Source: Sunxiuqinia sp963974515 (lineage in GTDB: Bacteria; Bacteroidota; Bacteroidia; Bacteroidales; Prolixibacteraceae). From it: DNA of 64,000 nucleotides. The stretch spans positions 1 through 64,000 of the forward strand of contig NZ_CAXBDD010000011.1 of the NCBI RefSeq assembly GCF_963974515.1, written 5' to 3'. Below are positions 26,523 through 36,928 of this stretch, one piece after another (position 1 is the first letter of the stretch; every line of letters begins with the position of its first letter). A model generated the notes under the pieces. The model saw only the letters and a list, made by a program, of their open reading frames with translations, was not told the origin of the DNA and did no database searches. A program made the translations under genes and the position numbers.

Positions 26523-28469
26523 TTATTCTACAAATTTGACTGCCAACTTATTACATCGGATCAAAGCAGCGACACTCCATGCCTGCGAGATCGCTCCTTT
26601 GCCCTGGTGTGGGGGATTTCCGTTGTAGTTCTCAGGAATGGTACCGATACAATGTTCAGTCATTTCCTCTTCAAATCCTTCTATTATATTTTTAACAAAC
26701 GGCAGCCCCCCTCTTTTATGAATCTTCAAATAACCATCGACAAAAAACATTAATAGCCAAGGCCAAACGGTTCCCTGGTGAAGTGTTTTGTCCCGTTCGG
26801 AAATACTTCCTGCACAAATGCCTTCATAATCGGCACTTCGGGGAGACAATGTCCTCAATCCTCTCGGAGTCAGGAGTTGTTGTTTTGCGGTACTGAGTAT
26901 CTGTTTCTGCTTTTCCCGGTCAAGCGGACTGTAATCCAAGGCGGCAGCGATAACCATATTGGGTCTGACAGACCAGTCCTTGGCTCCATTTTTAACACTA
27001 TCAGCTAAATAGCCGTGTTCTTCGCACCAAAATTCATTGATAAACGAATCAGCAATTTGCTTGGGCAAGGCTTCCCATTGCTTGGTGAACTCCTTATCTT
27101 GGACAGCTTCAGCCAGCTCCAGTGCAAAACAGATAGCGTTGTACCAAAGGGCATTCACTTCAACAGGCATTCCAGCCCGTTGAACAACTGGCTTGCCATT
27201 CACATACGAATCCATCCAGGTCAGCGCCAGGTTTTCGGATTCGCCTTCAATCAGGCTTCGCTCATTCATTTTTATATTGAAGCTCGTCCCCTCACGGTAC
27301 GCGTTCAATATTTGCTTCATAACACCCCCGTACTTTTCCCATATGTGTTTACTGTTTTTTGCTTCATTCGTGTATTGCTGCAAGGCCCAGAAAAACCAAA
27401 GCGGTGTGTCTATATTGTTGTAAGCTGGTTGTCGTATTCCGTTAACATTGGGGAAGAGGCCATCTTTCAACTGCTTCAACTGGGTATCAACCACCGCTTC
27501 AAACAAATCGGGTTCATCCTGATCGAGCGTAAGAGCAGGCAGCGCAACAAATGTTTGCCGTGGCACGAACCCATACCAGGGAAAACCTGCAATGAGATCA
27601 TGCGATCCCCCTTTCTCTACAAAGAATTGCCGCCCGGCATTCATCAGGTAACTCATAAATGTATCACGCGGTGGTCGTTTATTGAGCTCTCGTGTGAACT
27701 TTGCTTTTAACGCATTGGGACCTGCTTCGTTGATCGAAGCTGAAAACACGATACTTTCACCTTTTTTTATCGGCAACTCAAAGTACCCCGGAACAAACAA
27801 ATCTTCCCGATAATCATAGCCCCTGTTTTTCTCTTTCAGGTATTCGATATTGTTGTACCAATCAGGCACGGCAATAAATTCGACTGGTTTAGAAAACTGC
27901 ATGTGCAAAAACGGATAGCCTTCATACAGTTTCATTTTTATTCCATTGGATACTTTCTTGTATTTCGTATTGGCATACAGGTTTGCTTTACTCAAGCCAT
28001 GCACACTTCTAAAAGCCAAAAACGGCTTAAAGCGCAAAACGGTAGGCGAATTGGCTTCTATCAGCGTGTAGCGGGTGAGCACCTGCTGTTCATTCTCAAC
28101 CAATATGCGCTCCTTAGTCAGCACAACTCCCCCGACACGAAAGGTTGTCGTTGGAATCCGATCAACTTCAAAATCGCGAATGTACTTATGTCCTTTGGGT
28201 TCATAAAAATCACCTTCGTATTTATGGATCCCTAAATTAAATTGGGCTCCATGCTGAATGACCGTCTCGTCAAAAGAGGACAGCAACACATGTTTGTCGC
28301 CATCCAGTTCATCGAGCTGGCAGACTAACAAACCATGATACTTTCGGGTATTGCATCCGGAAATCGTGGTACTAATGTATGAACCTGCCCGGTTTGACCG
28401 GAGAACTTCCCGTGAAAGGGAGTATTCCAGATTAACTAAACGACTTTTATCAAATTTTAAGTAGCTCAT
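26523..28469 (-). CDS. Glycogen debranching enzyme (amylo-alpha-1,6-glucosidase)
   Basis: 648 residues. An N-terminal GDE_N beta-sandwich (~10-240; SGCNTRKYHGLLV) is followed by an (alpha/alpha)6 GH133-type catalytic domain with GFPWYGFVPRQTFVALPALTL, ENLALTWMDSYVNGKPV and the C-terminal GTIPENYNGNPPHQGKGAISQAWSVA. It should hydrolyse alpha-1,6 branch stubs of glycogen. No signal peptide. A gap of 104 bases separates it from the GSCFA gene, where a candidate promoter lies. Confidence 0.93.
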   Translation of the reverse strand: MSYLKFDKSRLVNLEYSLSREVLRSNRAGSYISTTISGCNTRKYHGLLVCQLDELDGDKHVLLSSFDETVIQHGAQFNLGIHKYEGDFYEPKGHKYIRDFEVDRIPTTTFRVGGVVLTKERILVENEQQVLTRYTLIEANSPTVLRFKPFLAFRSVHGLSKANLYANTKYKKVSNGIKMKLYEGYPFLHMQFSKPVEFIAVPDWYNNIEYLKEKNRGYDYREDLFVPGYFELPIKKGESIVFSASINEAGPNALKAKFTRELNKRPPRDTFMSYLMNAGRQFFVEKGGSHDLIAGFPWYGFVPRQTFVALPALTLDQDEPDLFEAVVDTQLKQLKDGLFPNVNGIRQPAYNNIDTPLWFFWALQQYTNEAKNSKHIWEKYGGVMKQILNAYREGTSFNIKMNERSLIEGESENLALTWMDSYVNGKPVVQRAGMPVEVNALWYNAICFALELAEAVQDKEFTKQWEALPKQIADSFINEFWCEEHGYLADSVKNGAKDWSVRPNMVIAAALDYSPLDREKQKQILSTAKQQLLTPRGLRTLSPRSADYEGICAGSISERDKTLHQGTVWPWLLMFFVDGYLKIHKRGGLPFVKNIIEGFEEEMTEHCIGTIPENYNGNPPHQGKGAISQAWSVAALIRCNKLAVKFVE

Positions 28470-28550
28470 AGTTCCAGACGTTGGGCTTAATCAAATTAGT
28501 AAATTAAATTTATAAACAACAGGTGATCAGATCGGGATGGCAATTCTGTA

Positions 28551-28558
28551 CAAATGTA
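28551..28558 (-). promoter_or_regulatory. Candidate -7 box for the debranching enzyme
   Basis: Minus-strand TACATTTG matches TAnnTTTG, 82 bases before the ATG at 28469 and just after the GSCFA stop. It may give the right half of the operon its own transcript. No good -33 element seen. Confidence 0.3.
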
Positions 28559-28573
28559 CGGAAAGAAATCCGT

Positions 28574-29590
28574 TCATATTTTGCTTCCTTGCTGATAACC
28601 ATTCAATTCAAGTTCAAAGTGTTTCTTTTCATTTCCTAAATTAAGAAAAGGAAAAGTTTTCAATAAATTATTGATCTCTTTTAAGTTGTATAACAGAAAA
28701 TTCTCATACGCTTTGGACGTTTTTTGATAAGGACGATGCTCCATTGCCTTAACAATTTTCAGTACCTGACCAGTCAACCTCAGACTTTCTTCTGCAATCA
28801 TTTTCGAGCTGAACTTCTGCCAAATATGGTCAACGGCTTGCTCACTAATGTGCAACATGTCAGGCGCATAAAAACGATAGTCGCGTAGTTCGTCCATCAC
28901 AATTTCGTACGATGGAAAGTAGGCGCATTGCTCTTCGCCGAAGCCTGTAATCAACCGATCAACAGCCAGCAATAAGCTTGCTTTGCTCAGCTGATTCTCA
29001 ACGGCACCATCTTTCCAATGACGTATTGGGCTGACCGTGAAGAGGATCTTTAACTTTGGGTTAAATCTCCAAAGCGCCAAAATTAGCTCCCGGTACTCTT
29101 CCACAATCTCGCCAGGTGTCAACCGAAGACGTTTAAACTCAGTAGCCGGCAGCTTGTGACAGTTTGAAACGATTTGCCCGGTTCTTTTCAATTCGAAAAT
29201 CCAGGCCGTACCCAGCGATAGGATTAAAAACTCGCTTTCCTTTAAATGCTTTGCCGAACGACTCAACTGCTCATTGATTCCGTCCAATGTCTGCTGCTGG
29301 TTGGTCGATGAAAACCGACTGTGATGGTCGAAGCTGTGCCAAACGCCATCGTGTTCAACTAAATCAGCCTGAGTATACGTTTTTCCATCCATGAGCAAAC
29401 GCAGGCTTTTGGCAATCGACTGTGGATTATACAAAGTCCCAAAGGGGTTCAAATCAACCTGAAACTTTAGCTGCAGCATCCGCTGACCAATATTTTCGGC
29501 AAAGCACGAACCAACCAGCATCAATTTTGACTGATGGTCGATCTTCCACCCCAAATCCTTTATGCTTACTGCTGTATAGTATTGATTCAT
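28574..29590 (-). CDS. GSCFA-domain protein
   Basis: 338 residues. The name-giving motif appears as VGSCFAENIGQRM (residues ~27-39), with LILSLGTAWIFE and the later LFTVSPIRHW, as in SGNH-like hydrolase folds. The family is of unknown function in bacteria. It starts one base after the branching-enzyme stop (29590/29591), so the two are tightly coupled, which points to a part in glycogen metabolism or deacylation of a related glycan. No signal peptide. Confidence 0.9.
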   Translation of the reverse strand: MNQYYTAVSIKDLGWKIDHQSKLMLVGSCFAENIGQRMLQLKFQVDLNPFGTLYNPQSIAKSLRLLMDGKTYTQADLVEHDGVWHSFDHHSRFSSTNQQQTLDGINEQLSRSAKHLKESEFLILSLGTAWIFELKRTGQIVSNCHKLPATEFKRLRLTPGEIVEEYRELILALWRFNPKLKILFTVSPIRHWKDGAVENQLSKASLLLAVDRLITGFGEEQCAYFPSYEIVMDELRDYRFYAPDMLHISEQAVDHIWQKFSSKMIAEESLRLTGQVLKIVKAMEHRPYQKTSKAYENFLLYNLKEINNLLKTFPFLNLGNEKKHFELELNGYQQGSKI

Positions 29591-31603
29591 TTATCTTACG
29601 CGTTTAAAAGCTTCCTTTTTCAGAACGATCGCAGTTCGGGCCGGCAAGTACAGATGCAGGTAGTGCTGACTAGTTAAACCAGCTGATGGCCTTGTATAGT
29701 AGGTCATACGCTTATCAATCCGCTCTTGTCCCCCAAAGCGTTCCTCATCAGTATTAAAAAGAATTTTGAACTTGGAAGGTTCAATCGGAATCCCATAATC
29801 TGTAAATGATTGTGTCGGATTGAAATTAAACACCACCAGGAATTGGCCCCGCTGATAACTCAGCACCTTATCGCCGTTATTGTCGTAGCGCCAAATTACT
29901 TCGGGGCTTTCCAGCAAACCGACCTGCCGAATCCACTGCATCATTTGCTGGTCGAAATCCGATAATAAGTGGTACCGTAACTCCTTGTTGTCGGCCAAGC
30001 TCCAAATACGCCGGGCATGTTTGTACGACCAATTATTTCCCAGTCGCGGAAAGTCGATCCACTCGGGGTGTCCAAATTCATTGCCCATAAAGTTGAGATA
30101 CGCGCCGCCAGCACAGGTTACCGTAGCCAGCCGGATCATTTTGTGCAACGCCATTCCCCGTTCAACCAGCAGGTTAGGCTGGTCTTTGCGCATGCTAAAG
30201 TACATTTCCTTATCAATCAGCCTGAATATAATTGTTTTGTCACCCACCAGCGCCTGATCATGCGATTCGGCATAGCTCACCACTTTTTCATCCAGCCGCT
30301 TCGAGGTCAGTTCATGAAATATCTGTCCCATATCCCAGTTATCGTCCGGAATCTCCTTAATCAACTTAATCCAGAAATCGGGCACGCCCATGGCCATTCG
30401 GTAATCAAAACCATATCCTCCCTCGTCAATTGGAGTGGCCAGTCCAGGCATACCACTCACCTCTTCGGCAATGGAGATGGCATTGGGATCCACTTCGTGG
30501 ATGAGTTTGTTGGCCAGGCAGAAATAGCTGACAGCTTCCTGATCCACACCGTCATCGTAATAATCGGCATATTTCGTAAACGCTTTCCCTAATCCATGAT
30601 CGAAGTAAAGCATACTGGTCACGCCGTCGAAACGATAACCATCAAACTTAAAATCTTCCAGCCAATAGCGGATATTAGATAGCAAAAAATGCAACACTTC
30701 GTTCTTTCCATAATTGAAGCAATAAGAATCCCAGGCTGGATGCTCTCCTTTTGGACCCGAATGAAAAAACTGATACCGGGTGCCGTCGTAATTTCCCAGT
30801 CCCTCAACTTCGTTCTTCACTGCATGAGAATGAACCAAGTCGATAATGACCGCGAGTCCCATCCCATGAGCCTCATCAATGAGCTGCTTCAATTCTTCGG
30901 GTGTTCCAAAACGCGATGAAGGCGCAAAAAAGCTCGACACATGATATCCGAAACTTCCGTAGTAGGGATGTTCCGGAATAGCCATAAGCTGCACCGTGTT
31001 GTAGCCGGCCGCCTTGATGCGCGGCAAAATCTGCTCCCGAAATTCATTATAGGTATGCACCCGCTCTTCTTCGCCGGCCATTCCAATATGACTTTCGTAG
31101 ATCAGCGGCGCTTCTTCGGCCCGTCTATAGTTTGGGTGCTTCCATTCAAAGTCTTTCTCCTGAATCCACACCTGCGCATTGAAAAGCTTGCTCTCTTGAT
31201 CCTGAACCACGCGCTTGCACCAGGCTGGAATTCGTTTACCACTGCCGCCACTCCAATGCATAGAAAAGGCATAGAGCTGTCCGTGCTCGAGTTTATCTTC
31301 GGGCAGAAACAATTCCCAGCGCCCGTCGCCAATCGACTGCAGGAGATAGTCTTCCCGTTCCTGCCAGTCGTTAAACTCGCCAATCATATAGATTTGGGTT
31401 GCGTTGGGTGCCCAATCGCGAATGACCCAACCTTTGCTGATTTTGTGCAAGCCAAACCAATGATGTCCACTTGCGAAATCTTTTAACGAGCCTTGTTGTG
31501 TAAGTTCCAGCTCTTTCGCTTTGGCTTGATTTATTCGATCGATAATAATCGGTGCATGAGGTTCCAGATACCGATCGTTTTGTACTAATTGTGGTAATTC
31601 CAT
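29591..31603 (-). CDS. glgB: 1,4-alpha-glucan branching enzyme (eukaryote-like GH13)
   Basis: 670 residues. CBM48 module (~45-140; VIRDWAPNATQIYMIGEFNDW) and GH13 barrel: IDLVHSHAVKN, the nucleophile Asp in GYRFDGVTSMLYFDHG, the acid/base Glu in ISIAEEVSGMPG, and SYAESHDQALVGDKT. The GVTSMLYFDHG and AESHDQ versions are those of eukaryotic GBE1-type enzymes rather than E. coli GlgB. It forms alpha-1,6 branches in glycogen. It is the first gene of the leftward operon; the intergenic region to the GH3 gene must hold its promoter, but no clear box was found. Confidence 0.93.
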   Translation of the reverse strand: MELPQLVQNDRYLEPHAPIIIDRINQAKAKELELTQQGSLKDFASGHHWFGLHKISKGWVIRDWAPNATQIYMIGEFNDWQEREDYLLQSIGDGRWELFLPEDKLEHGQLYAFSMHWSGGSGKRIPAWCKRVVQDQESKLFNAQVWIQEKDFEWKHPNYRRAEEAPLIYESHIGMAGEEERVHTYNEFREQILPRIKAAGYNTVQLMAIPEHPYYGSFGYHVSSFFAPSSRFGTPEELKQLIDEAHGMGLAVIIDLVHSHAVKNEVEGLGNYDGTRYQFFHSGPKGEHPAWDSYCFNYGKNEVLHFLLSNIRYWLEDFKFDGYRFDGVTSMLYFDHGLGKAFTKYADYYDDGVDQEAVSYFCLANKLIHEVDPNAISIAEEVSGMPGLATPIDEGGYGFDYRMAMGVPDFWIKLIKEIPDDNWDMGQIFHELTSKRLDEKVVSYAESHDQALVGDKTIIFRLIDKEMYFSMRKDQPNLLVERGMALHKMIRLATVTCAGGAYLNFMGNEFGHPEWIDFPRLGNNWSYKHARRIWSLADNKELRYHLLSDFDQQMMQWIRQVGLLESPEVIWRYDNNGDKVLSYQRGQFLVVFNFNPTQSFTDYGIPIEPSKFKILFNTDEERFGGQERIDKRMTYYTRPSAGLTSQHYLHLYLPARTAIVLKKEAFKRVR

Positions 31604-31795
31604 AGGTGAATGCTTTCCCTAAAGATATGAAAATGCCCGATAGAATGCCACCAATTCCGGTTTAAATCAACAATAATTCACACCACATCACATTTGACAA
31701 AAATTAACCAAAACATATTATTGAACAGCTGTTGAAATTTCGTCAAAAACTTTATTCCGCTTATCTTATCATGCACAACCTGAAATTAAATTGAG

Positions 31796-33754
31796 ATGAA
31801 AAAACTATTCAAAGTCATTCTCTATTTCCTTCTGATCGTCTTGGGAATTATTCTGATAGCCACCCTCGTTTTTAATGCTTACTACGCCACATTAAACAAG
31901 CGGGCAAAAAAGGAGCTTCAGGAAGTACCGCGATTAATCGTTGGCGAACTCCAGTTTAGGGATCTAAACAAAAACGGTAAGCTGGACCCTTACGAAGATC
32001 GCCGCCAACCTGTCGATGTTCGGGTTGAAGATGTCCTTTCGCGAATGACTTTGGACGAAAAAGTCGGGTTGATGTGGCAGCCACCCATTGGCGTTGGCGA
32101 CCAAGGAGAGCTTCAGAGTAAACCCGGAATACTAAGCTCAGTTTCCACCTATGATGCCATCATTCATAAAAAGCTCAACCACTTCAATCTGTTTACTGTT
32201 CCGGCAACCAAAGCCCTGGCCAACTGGTCGAACAACTTGCAGCAACTGGCAGAACAAACACGCTTGGGTATTCCGGTCAGCATCAGCACCGACCCCCGGC
32301 ACGGGATTTCCAACTTTATTGGAATGGGCTTACTTGGCGGCAATTGGTCCCGCTGGCCTGAACCCATTGGATTGGCTGCCATCGGCGACTCGTCGTTGGT
32401 GGTTGAGTTTGGACAAATCGCCCGACAAGAGTACCGTGCGGTGGGTATCCACACAGCGCTTCATCCGATGGCCGATTTGGCAACCGACCCGCGTTGGGCC
32501 CGAATCAACGGGACTTTTGGCGAAGATGCCAAGCTCTCGGCAAGACTGACCGCAGCGTATATCCATGGATTTCAGGGCGACAAGCTTGATACAAACAGTG
32601 TGGCCTGTATGACCAAACACTGGCCCGGCGGAGGCCCGCAAGAAAAAGGTGAAGATGCTCATTTTCATTATGGGAAAAACCAGGTTTACCCGGGCAATAA
32701 TTTCGCCTACCACCTCATTCCTTTTGAAGCCGCCCTTAAAGCCAATACTGCGATGATAATGCCTTATTATGGAATTGCTGTTGACCAGACCAGCGAAAAT
32801 GTCGGCATGAGCTTCAACAAGGAAATCATTACCAAATTGCTGCGCGAAGAATATGGCTACGACGGCGTTGTTTGCTCCGACTGGGGCATTATTGAAGGTT
32901 TCTCGTTTCTAGGCTACGAACTGGTGGAAGCTAAAAACTGGGGCGTTGAAAAACTGACGGTTGACGAACGAATTGCCAAAGTGATTGATGCCGGGGTGGA
33001 TCAGCTGGGCGGAAACATGCACACCCGGCAGCTGCTTCGGCTTGTTCGGAAAGGAGTGGTTTCGGAGGATCGAATCAACCAATCGGCTCGACGCTTGCTA
33101 CGGGTGAAATTTGAACTGGGTTTGTTTGATAATCCTTTTGTCGACCCGGAGCAGGCTGTTGAAATTGTCAATCAAAAGAAATTCCAGAAGAAGGGAAAAC
33201 TGGCCCAGCGAAAATCAATCGTACTGCTAAAAAATCAGTTGAATGGAGGAGGCGGAAAAGTCCTTCCATTGACGAAAGGAATAAAAATCTATACCGAAAA
33301 CATTAATCCCGAATTAGCGTCAAACTATGCCACTGTGGTCAATCAACCCGAGGAGGCCGACTTCGCCATACTCCGGCTCAACACGCCGTTTGAGGAACGA
33401 ACTGATGATTTTATCGAGCGGATGTTTCACCAAGGCGATTTAAATTTTCCGGAGGCTGAACTTTCGCGACTGCTCAACATCATGCGAAAAAAACCAACCA
33501 TCATTTGCATGTACCTGGACCGTCCGGCTGTGATTCCCGAAATCAGCAAGCAAAGCAGCGGGCTGCTGGCTGATTTTGGCGCTGAAGATGACGCGGTGCT
33601 GGATGTTATTTTTGGAGACTTTAAGCCACATGCCAAACTTCCCTTCGAACTTCCTTCGTCTATGGAAGCTGTAGAAGCCCAGAAAGAAGATATGCCCTAC
33701 GATTCGAAAGACCCCTTGTATCCATTTGGATTTGGCCTGACTTACGGCGAATAG
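31796..33754 (+). CDS. Glycoside hydrolase family 3 enzyme
   Basis: 652 residues. A hydrophobic N-terminal segment (FKVILYFLLIVLGIILIATL) is a membrane anchor or uncleaved signal. A calcium-loop-like DLNKNGKLDPYED (~58-70) leads into the GH3 barrel: SISTDPRHGISN, CMTKHWPGGGPQEKGEDAHF and the nucleophile Asp in GVVCSDWG. The C-terminal alpha/beta sandwich (to residue 652) follows, without a fibronectin-like domain. Substrate probably a beta-glucoside or beta-xyloside, acting in the periplasm. Transcribed away from the glycogen operon, from which it is separated by 192 bases. Confidence 0.92.
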   Translation: MKKLFKVILYFLLIVLGIILIATLVFNAYYATLNKRAKKELQEVPRLIVGELQFRDLNKNGKLDPYEDRRQPVDVRVEDVLSRMTLDEKVGLMWQPPIGVGDQGELQSKPGILSSVSTYDAIIHKKLNHFNLFTVPATKALANWSNNLQQLAEQTRLGIPVSISTDPRHGISNFIGMGLLGGNWSRWPEPIGLAAIGDSSLVVEFGQIARQEYRAVGIHTALHPMADLATDPRWARINGTFGEDAKLSARLTAAYIHGFQGDKLDTNSVACMTKHWPGGGPQEKGEDAHFHYGKNQVYPGNNFAYHLIPFEAALKANTAMIMPYYGIAVDQTSENVGMSFNKEIITKLLREEYGYDGVVCSDWGIIEGFSFLGYELVEAKNWGVEKLTVDERIAKVIDAGVDQLGGNMHTRQLLRLVRKGVVSEDRINQSARRLLRVKFELGLFDNPFVDPEQAVEIVNQKKFQKKGKLAQRKSIVLLKNQLNGGGGKVLPLTKGIKIYTENINPELASNYATVVNQPEEADFAILRLNTPFEERTDDFIERMFHQGDLNFPEAELSRLLNIMRKKPTIICMYLDRPAVIPEISKQSSGLLADFGAEDDAVLDVIFGDFKPHAKLPFELPSSMEAVEAQKEDMPYDSKDPLYPFGFGLTYGE

Positions 33755-34271
33755 GTGAACCAACTCGCCTCCACTTTTCTCCGGTGCTCATGTACAAACG
33801 TACCCGTCAAACTGCCGGCGGGGGTTCGTAATCAAACAATCATGGCTCCACTCCATGCCGGCGAAGTCTTTTTTAAATAATCAAAGCTCCACTTCTCGCT
33901 GGGGAAGCCATCATTAATTAATGACGACTCTGGCTTATTACTTTAGCTCATCAATGTCTGACCCATCCTGACCGTCTCTTTTCAAGCTACGCTTTGCGCA
34001 CAGCTACTGAGGCCGTTTGGCTTTAACCAACGGATCAGGGAAGCGATACAGATAACGGCTTGCCGCATCAGTGAATGGGGCTAAAGACCCGAAAAACAGC
34101 ACAGGATGCGGTGCGCTGGATTAATCCAACGGCAATACAAGAGCTTGTGCTCAATTCACCGATCGATGAGGCGGGATACTTGAGCCTACCAATAACTCGG
34201 GGTGACCTGTTTCCAAATCACCCCGGCTCTATTTTCTACCAATACCTGAATGAATTCAGGCTGTTCTATGT
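33755..34271. other. Intergenic stretch between convergent genes
   Basis: About 517 bases with no supported gene. It has two similar pieces near 33822-33865 and 33880-33912 (both with GCTCCACT followed by a GAAGYC end), several weak hairpins (for example CCGTTTGG/CCAACGG near 34011), and a G+C-rich patch. A plus frame at 34075 runs into katG and has no protein-like support. Confidence 0.4.
34198..34225 (-). terminator. Hairpin downstream of katG
   Basis: Perfect 8-base arms CGGGGTGA and TCACCCCG with a 12-base loop, 47 bases beyond the katG stop. There is no T run, so termination is only likely. Confidence 0.45.
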
Positions 34272-36527
34272 TCAAACCAGGTCGAAGCGATCGAGATTCA
34301 TGACTTTGTTCCAGGCCGCCACAAAGTCGCGCACAAACTTTTCCTGAGAGTCGCTGGATCCATATACTTCAGCCAAAGCACGAAGCTCTGAATTCGACCC
34401 AAAAATGAGGTCAGCACGGGTACCCATCCACTTTTTCTCGCCAGTTGCACGATCGCTGCCCTCAAAGAGCTCTTCTTCCTCCGACGTTGCTTTCCAGGTT
34501 GTTCTCAAATCAAGCAGGTTCATAAAAAAGTCGTTGGTGAGCGCCTCCGGACGTTGGGTGAACACGCCGTGTTGTGACTGATCGTAGTTGGTATTCAGCA
34601 CCCGCATCCCGCCAAGGAGAACCGTCATTTCGGGAGGCGTAAGGGTCAGCAATTGCGCCCGGTCAACCAATAACTCTTCAGCCGAGGCGCTTATATTGTC
34701 GCGCTTCTTCAGGTAATTGCGGAACCCGTCTGCATTCGGCTCCAATGGAGCAAACGCTTCAACATCGGTTTTTTCTTGCGAAGCATCGGTTCGTCCAGGA
34801 GTGAAAGGCACGGTGAGCTCAAAACCGGTATTCTCTGCTGCCTGCTCAACTCCCGCACAACCGCCAAGAACAATCAAATCGGCCAACGAAACCCGCTTAC
34901 TGCCCGATTGAGCACCGTTAAACGCTTTTTGAACGGCCTCCAATTTCTCCAGCACCTGAGCCAGTTGAGCCGGATTGTTGACTTCCCAATTTTTCTGAGG
35001 AGCCAAACGAATCCGTGCACCATTCGCACCACCACGCTTATCCGAGCCACGGAAGGTGGAAGCGGAAGCCCAAGCCGTCGTGACCAATTGGGATACAGAC
35101 AAGCCCGACTCGAGAATCTGATTTTTCAGGGAAGTGATATCCTGTTCATCAATCATGTCGTGATCAACAGCTGGCACCGGATCTTGCCAGATCAGCTCTT
35201 CCTGAGGAACCTCCGGCCCCAAATAACGGGCAATCGGTCCCATATCGCGATGGGTTAATTTAAACCATGCACGGGCAAAGGCGTCGGCAAACTCATCCGG
35301 ATGTTCATAAAAATGTCGTGATATTTTTTCGTAGGCCGGATCAACCCGTAAAGCCACGTCGGTAGTTAGCATAAATGGAGCATGACGTTTCTCCGGGTTG
35401 TGTGCATCGGGAATGCTGTTGGCACCAGCTTGTCCTCTGGGTTTCCACTGGTGTGCTCCGGCGGGACTCTTGGTCAGCTCCCACTCGTAATCAAAAAGGT
35501 TTTCAAAGAAGTTGTTGCTCCACTTCGTTGGCGTTTTTGTCCAGGCGCCCTCCAAACCGCTGGTAATGGTATGTTCTCCATGCCCAGTGCCGAACGTATT
35601 TTTCCATCCAAGGCCTTGTTCTTCCATGCTTGCACCAGCAGGCTCCGGCCCTACATATTTGAGCGGATCAGCCGCACCGTGTGTTTTACCAAAAGTGTGT
35701 CCTCCGGCAATCAGCGCAACGGTTTCATAATCATTCATCGCCATACGGCCGAAAGTCTCGCGAATGTCTTTTGCTGCAGCCAGCGGATCAGGATTGCCAT
35801 TCGGGCCTTCCGGGTTCACGTAAATCAGTCCCATATGAGTGGCGCCAAGCGGGTTTTCAAGCTGATCGCCGGCTAGTCGTTCCTTGTTTCCCAACCATTC
35901 GCCCTCAGACCCCCAATAGATATCCTCTTCGGGTTCCCAAATATCTTCGCGTCCACCCCCAAAACCAAATGTCTTTAACCCCATCGACTCCAACGCGCAA
36001 TTCCCGGCCAGGATCATGAGATCCGCCCAGGAAATCTGCTTGCCATATTTCTGCTTGACCGGCCAGAGCAATAGGCGCGCCTTGTCCAGATTGGCATTGT
36101 CGGGCCAACTGTTGAGCGGCGCAAAACGCTGCGAGCCGGATCCCCCACCTCCCCGACCATCGGCAATACGGTAGGTTCCTGCGCTGTGCCATGCCATTCG
36201 AATAAAGAATGGCCCGTAGTGCCCATAATCGGCCGGCCACCAGTCCTGAGAATCGGTCATCAGATCGAAAAGATCTTTCTTGACAGCAGCCAGATCGAGT
36301 TTCTTAAACTCTCTGGCATAATTGAAATCCTCGCCCATTGGGTTGGACATAGAGGAGTGCTGACGAAGGATGCTCAAATTCAACTGATTTGGCCACCAAT
36401 CGCGGTTTGATCTGCCACTGCCAGCCGTCTTTTTCACTGCTCCTCCCATAAATGGGCATCTGCTTGATTCATTAACATCCCAAACCTTGCCATCTCCCGG
36501 AGTACTTGAATGTGTGTCGTTTTTCAT
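34272..36527 (-). CDS. katG: Catalase-peroxidase KatG
   Basis: 751 residues, the normal length for the family, with both peroxidase halves. Distal site RMAWHSAGTYR holds the catalytic Arg, Trp and His; the Tyr of the Met-Tyr-Trp crosslink is in HMGLIYVNPEGPNG; the proximal haem ligand region is AGGHTFGKTHGA. The N-terminus (CPFMGGAV, NRDWWPNQLNL) is typical and carries no signal peptide, so it is cytoplasmic. It decomposes hydrogen peroxide and protects against oxidative stress. It appears monocistronic. Confidence 0.97.
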   Translation of the reverse strand: MKNDTHSSTPGDGKVWDVNESSRCPFMGGAVKKTAGSGRSNRDWWPNQLNLSILRQHSSMSNPMGEDFNYAREFKKLDLAAVKKDLFDLMTDSQDWWPADYGHYGPFFIRMAWHSAGTYRIADGRGGGGSGSQRFAPLNSWPDNANLDKARLLLWPVKQKYGKQISWADLMILAGNCALESMGLKTFGFGGGREDIWEPEEDIYWGSEGEWLGNKERLAGDQLENPLGATHMGLIYVNPEGPNGNPDPLAAAKDIRETFGRMAMNDYETVALIAGGHTFGKTHGAADPLKYVGPEPAGASMEEQGLGWKNTFGTGHGEHTITSGLEGAWTKTPTKWSNNFFENLFDYEWELTKSPAGAHQWKPRGQAGANSIPDAHNPEKRHAPFMLTTDVALRVDPAYEKISRHFYEHPDEFADAFARAWFKLTHRDMGPIARYLGPEVPQEELIWQDPVPAVDHDMIDEQDITSLKNQILESGLSVSQLVTTAWASASTFRGSDKRGGANGARIRLAPQKNWEVNNPAQLAQVLEKLEAVQKAFNGAQSGSKRVSLADLIVLGGCAGVEQAAENTGFELTVPFTPGRTDASQEKTDVEAFAPLEPNADGFRNYLKKRDNISASAEELLVDRAQLLTLTPPEMTVLLGGMRVLNTNYDQSQHGVFTQRPEALTNDFFMNLLDLRTTWKATSEEEELFEGSDRATGEKKWMGTRADLIFGSNSELRALAEVYGSSDSQEKFVRDFVAAWNKVMNLDRFDLV

Positions 36528-36928
36528 TTTGGATTAATTTTTCTTGTTATGAGTTACAATTTACGAAAATCCCTGCTGCAATTTTTATTCGAAGTTTCTA
36601 TCTTGACATAGAGAAAACCTATGACTCAAAATTCAGTTCCGACTAGGATCATTGGCTTATTCCTGCCTCTCGGTGACAGACACCGGAGACTCAGCCAGTC
36701 GAGAAATCGGTTAAGTCTCAAACTTCAAAAACATGGAAATCAAGGAATTGTTTAATCAACTGGCCTGTCGGACAACAGCAAACCTGATGGGATAGTTTTA
36801 GCGAAGGTCTCCAAAAAGGGAGTTGCCAACTGTAGTCAAATCACGGTTGCCACTTGACATCCAATGAAACCTTCGAAGAAAATGTGTGGCAAGCAAGCTG
36901 ATCGCAGTCCACAGCGCGCACCAACAAA
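36528..36928. other. Intergenic stretch, katG upstream region
   Basis: About 400 bases with no gene. It should hold the katG promoter, but no TAnnTTTG box was found on the minus strand. A small CGGTG/CACCG hairpin lies near 36679. Nothing else stands out. Confidence 0.4.

Noticed and set aside
34075..34347. 90-codon plus frame ending inside katG
   Set aside because: Overlaps katG on the other strand and shows no family pattern; judged chance.
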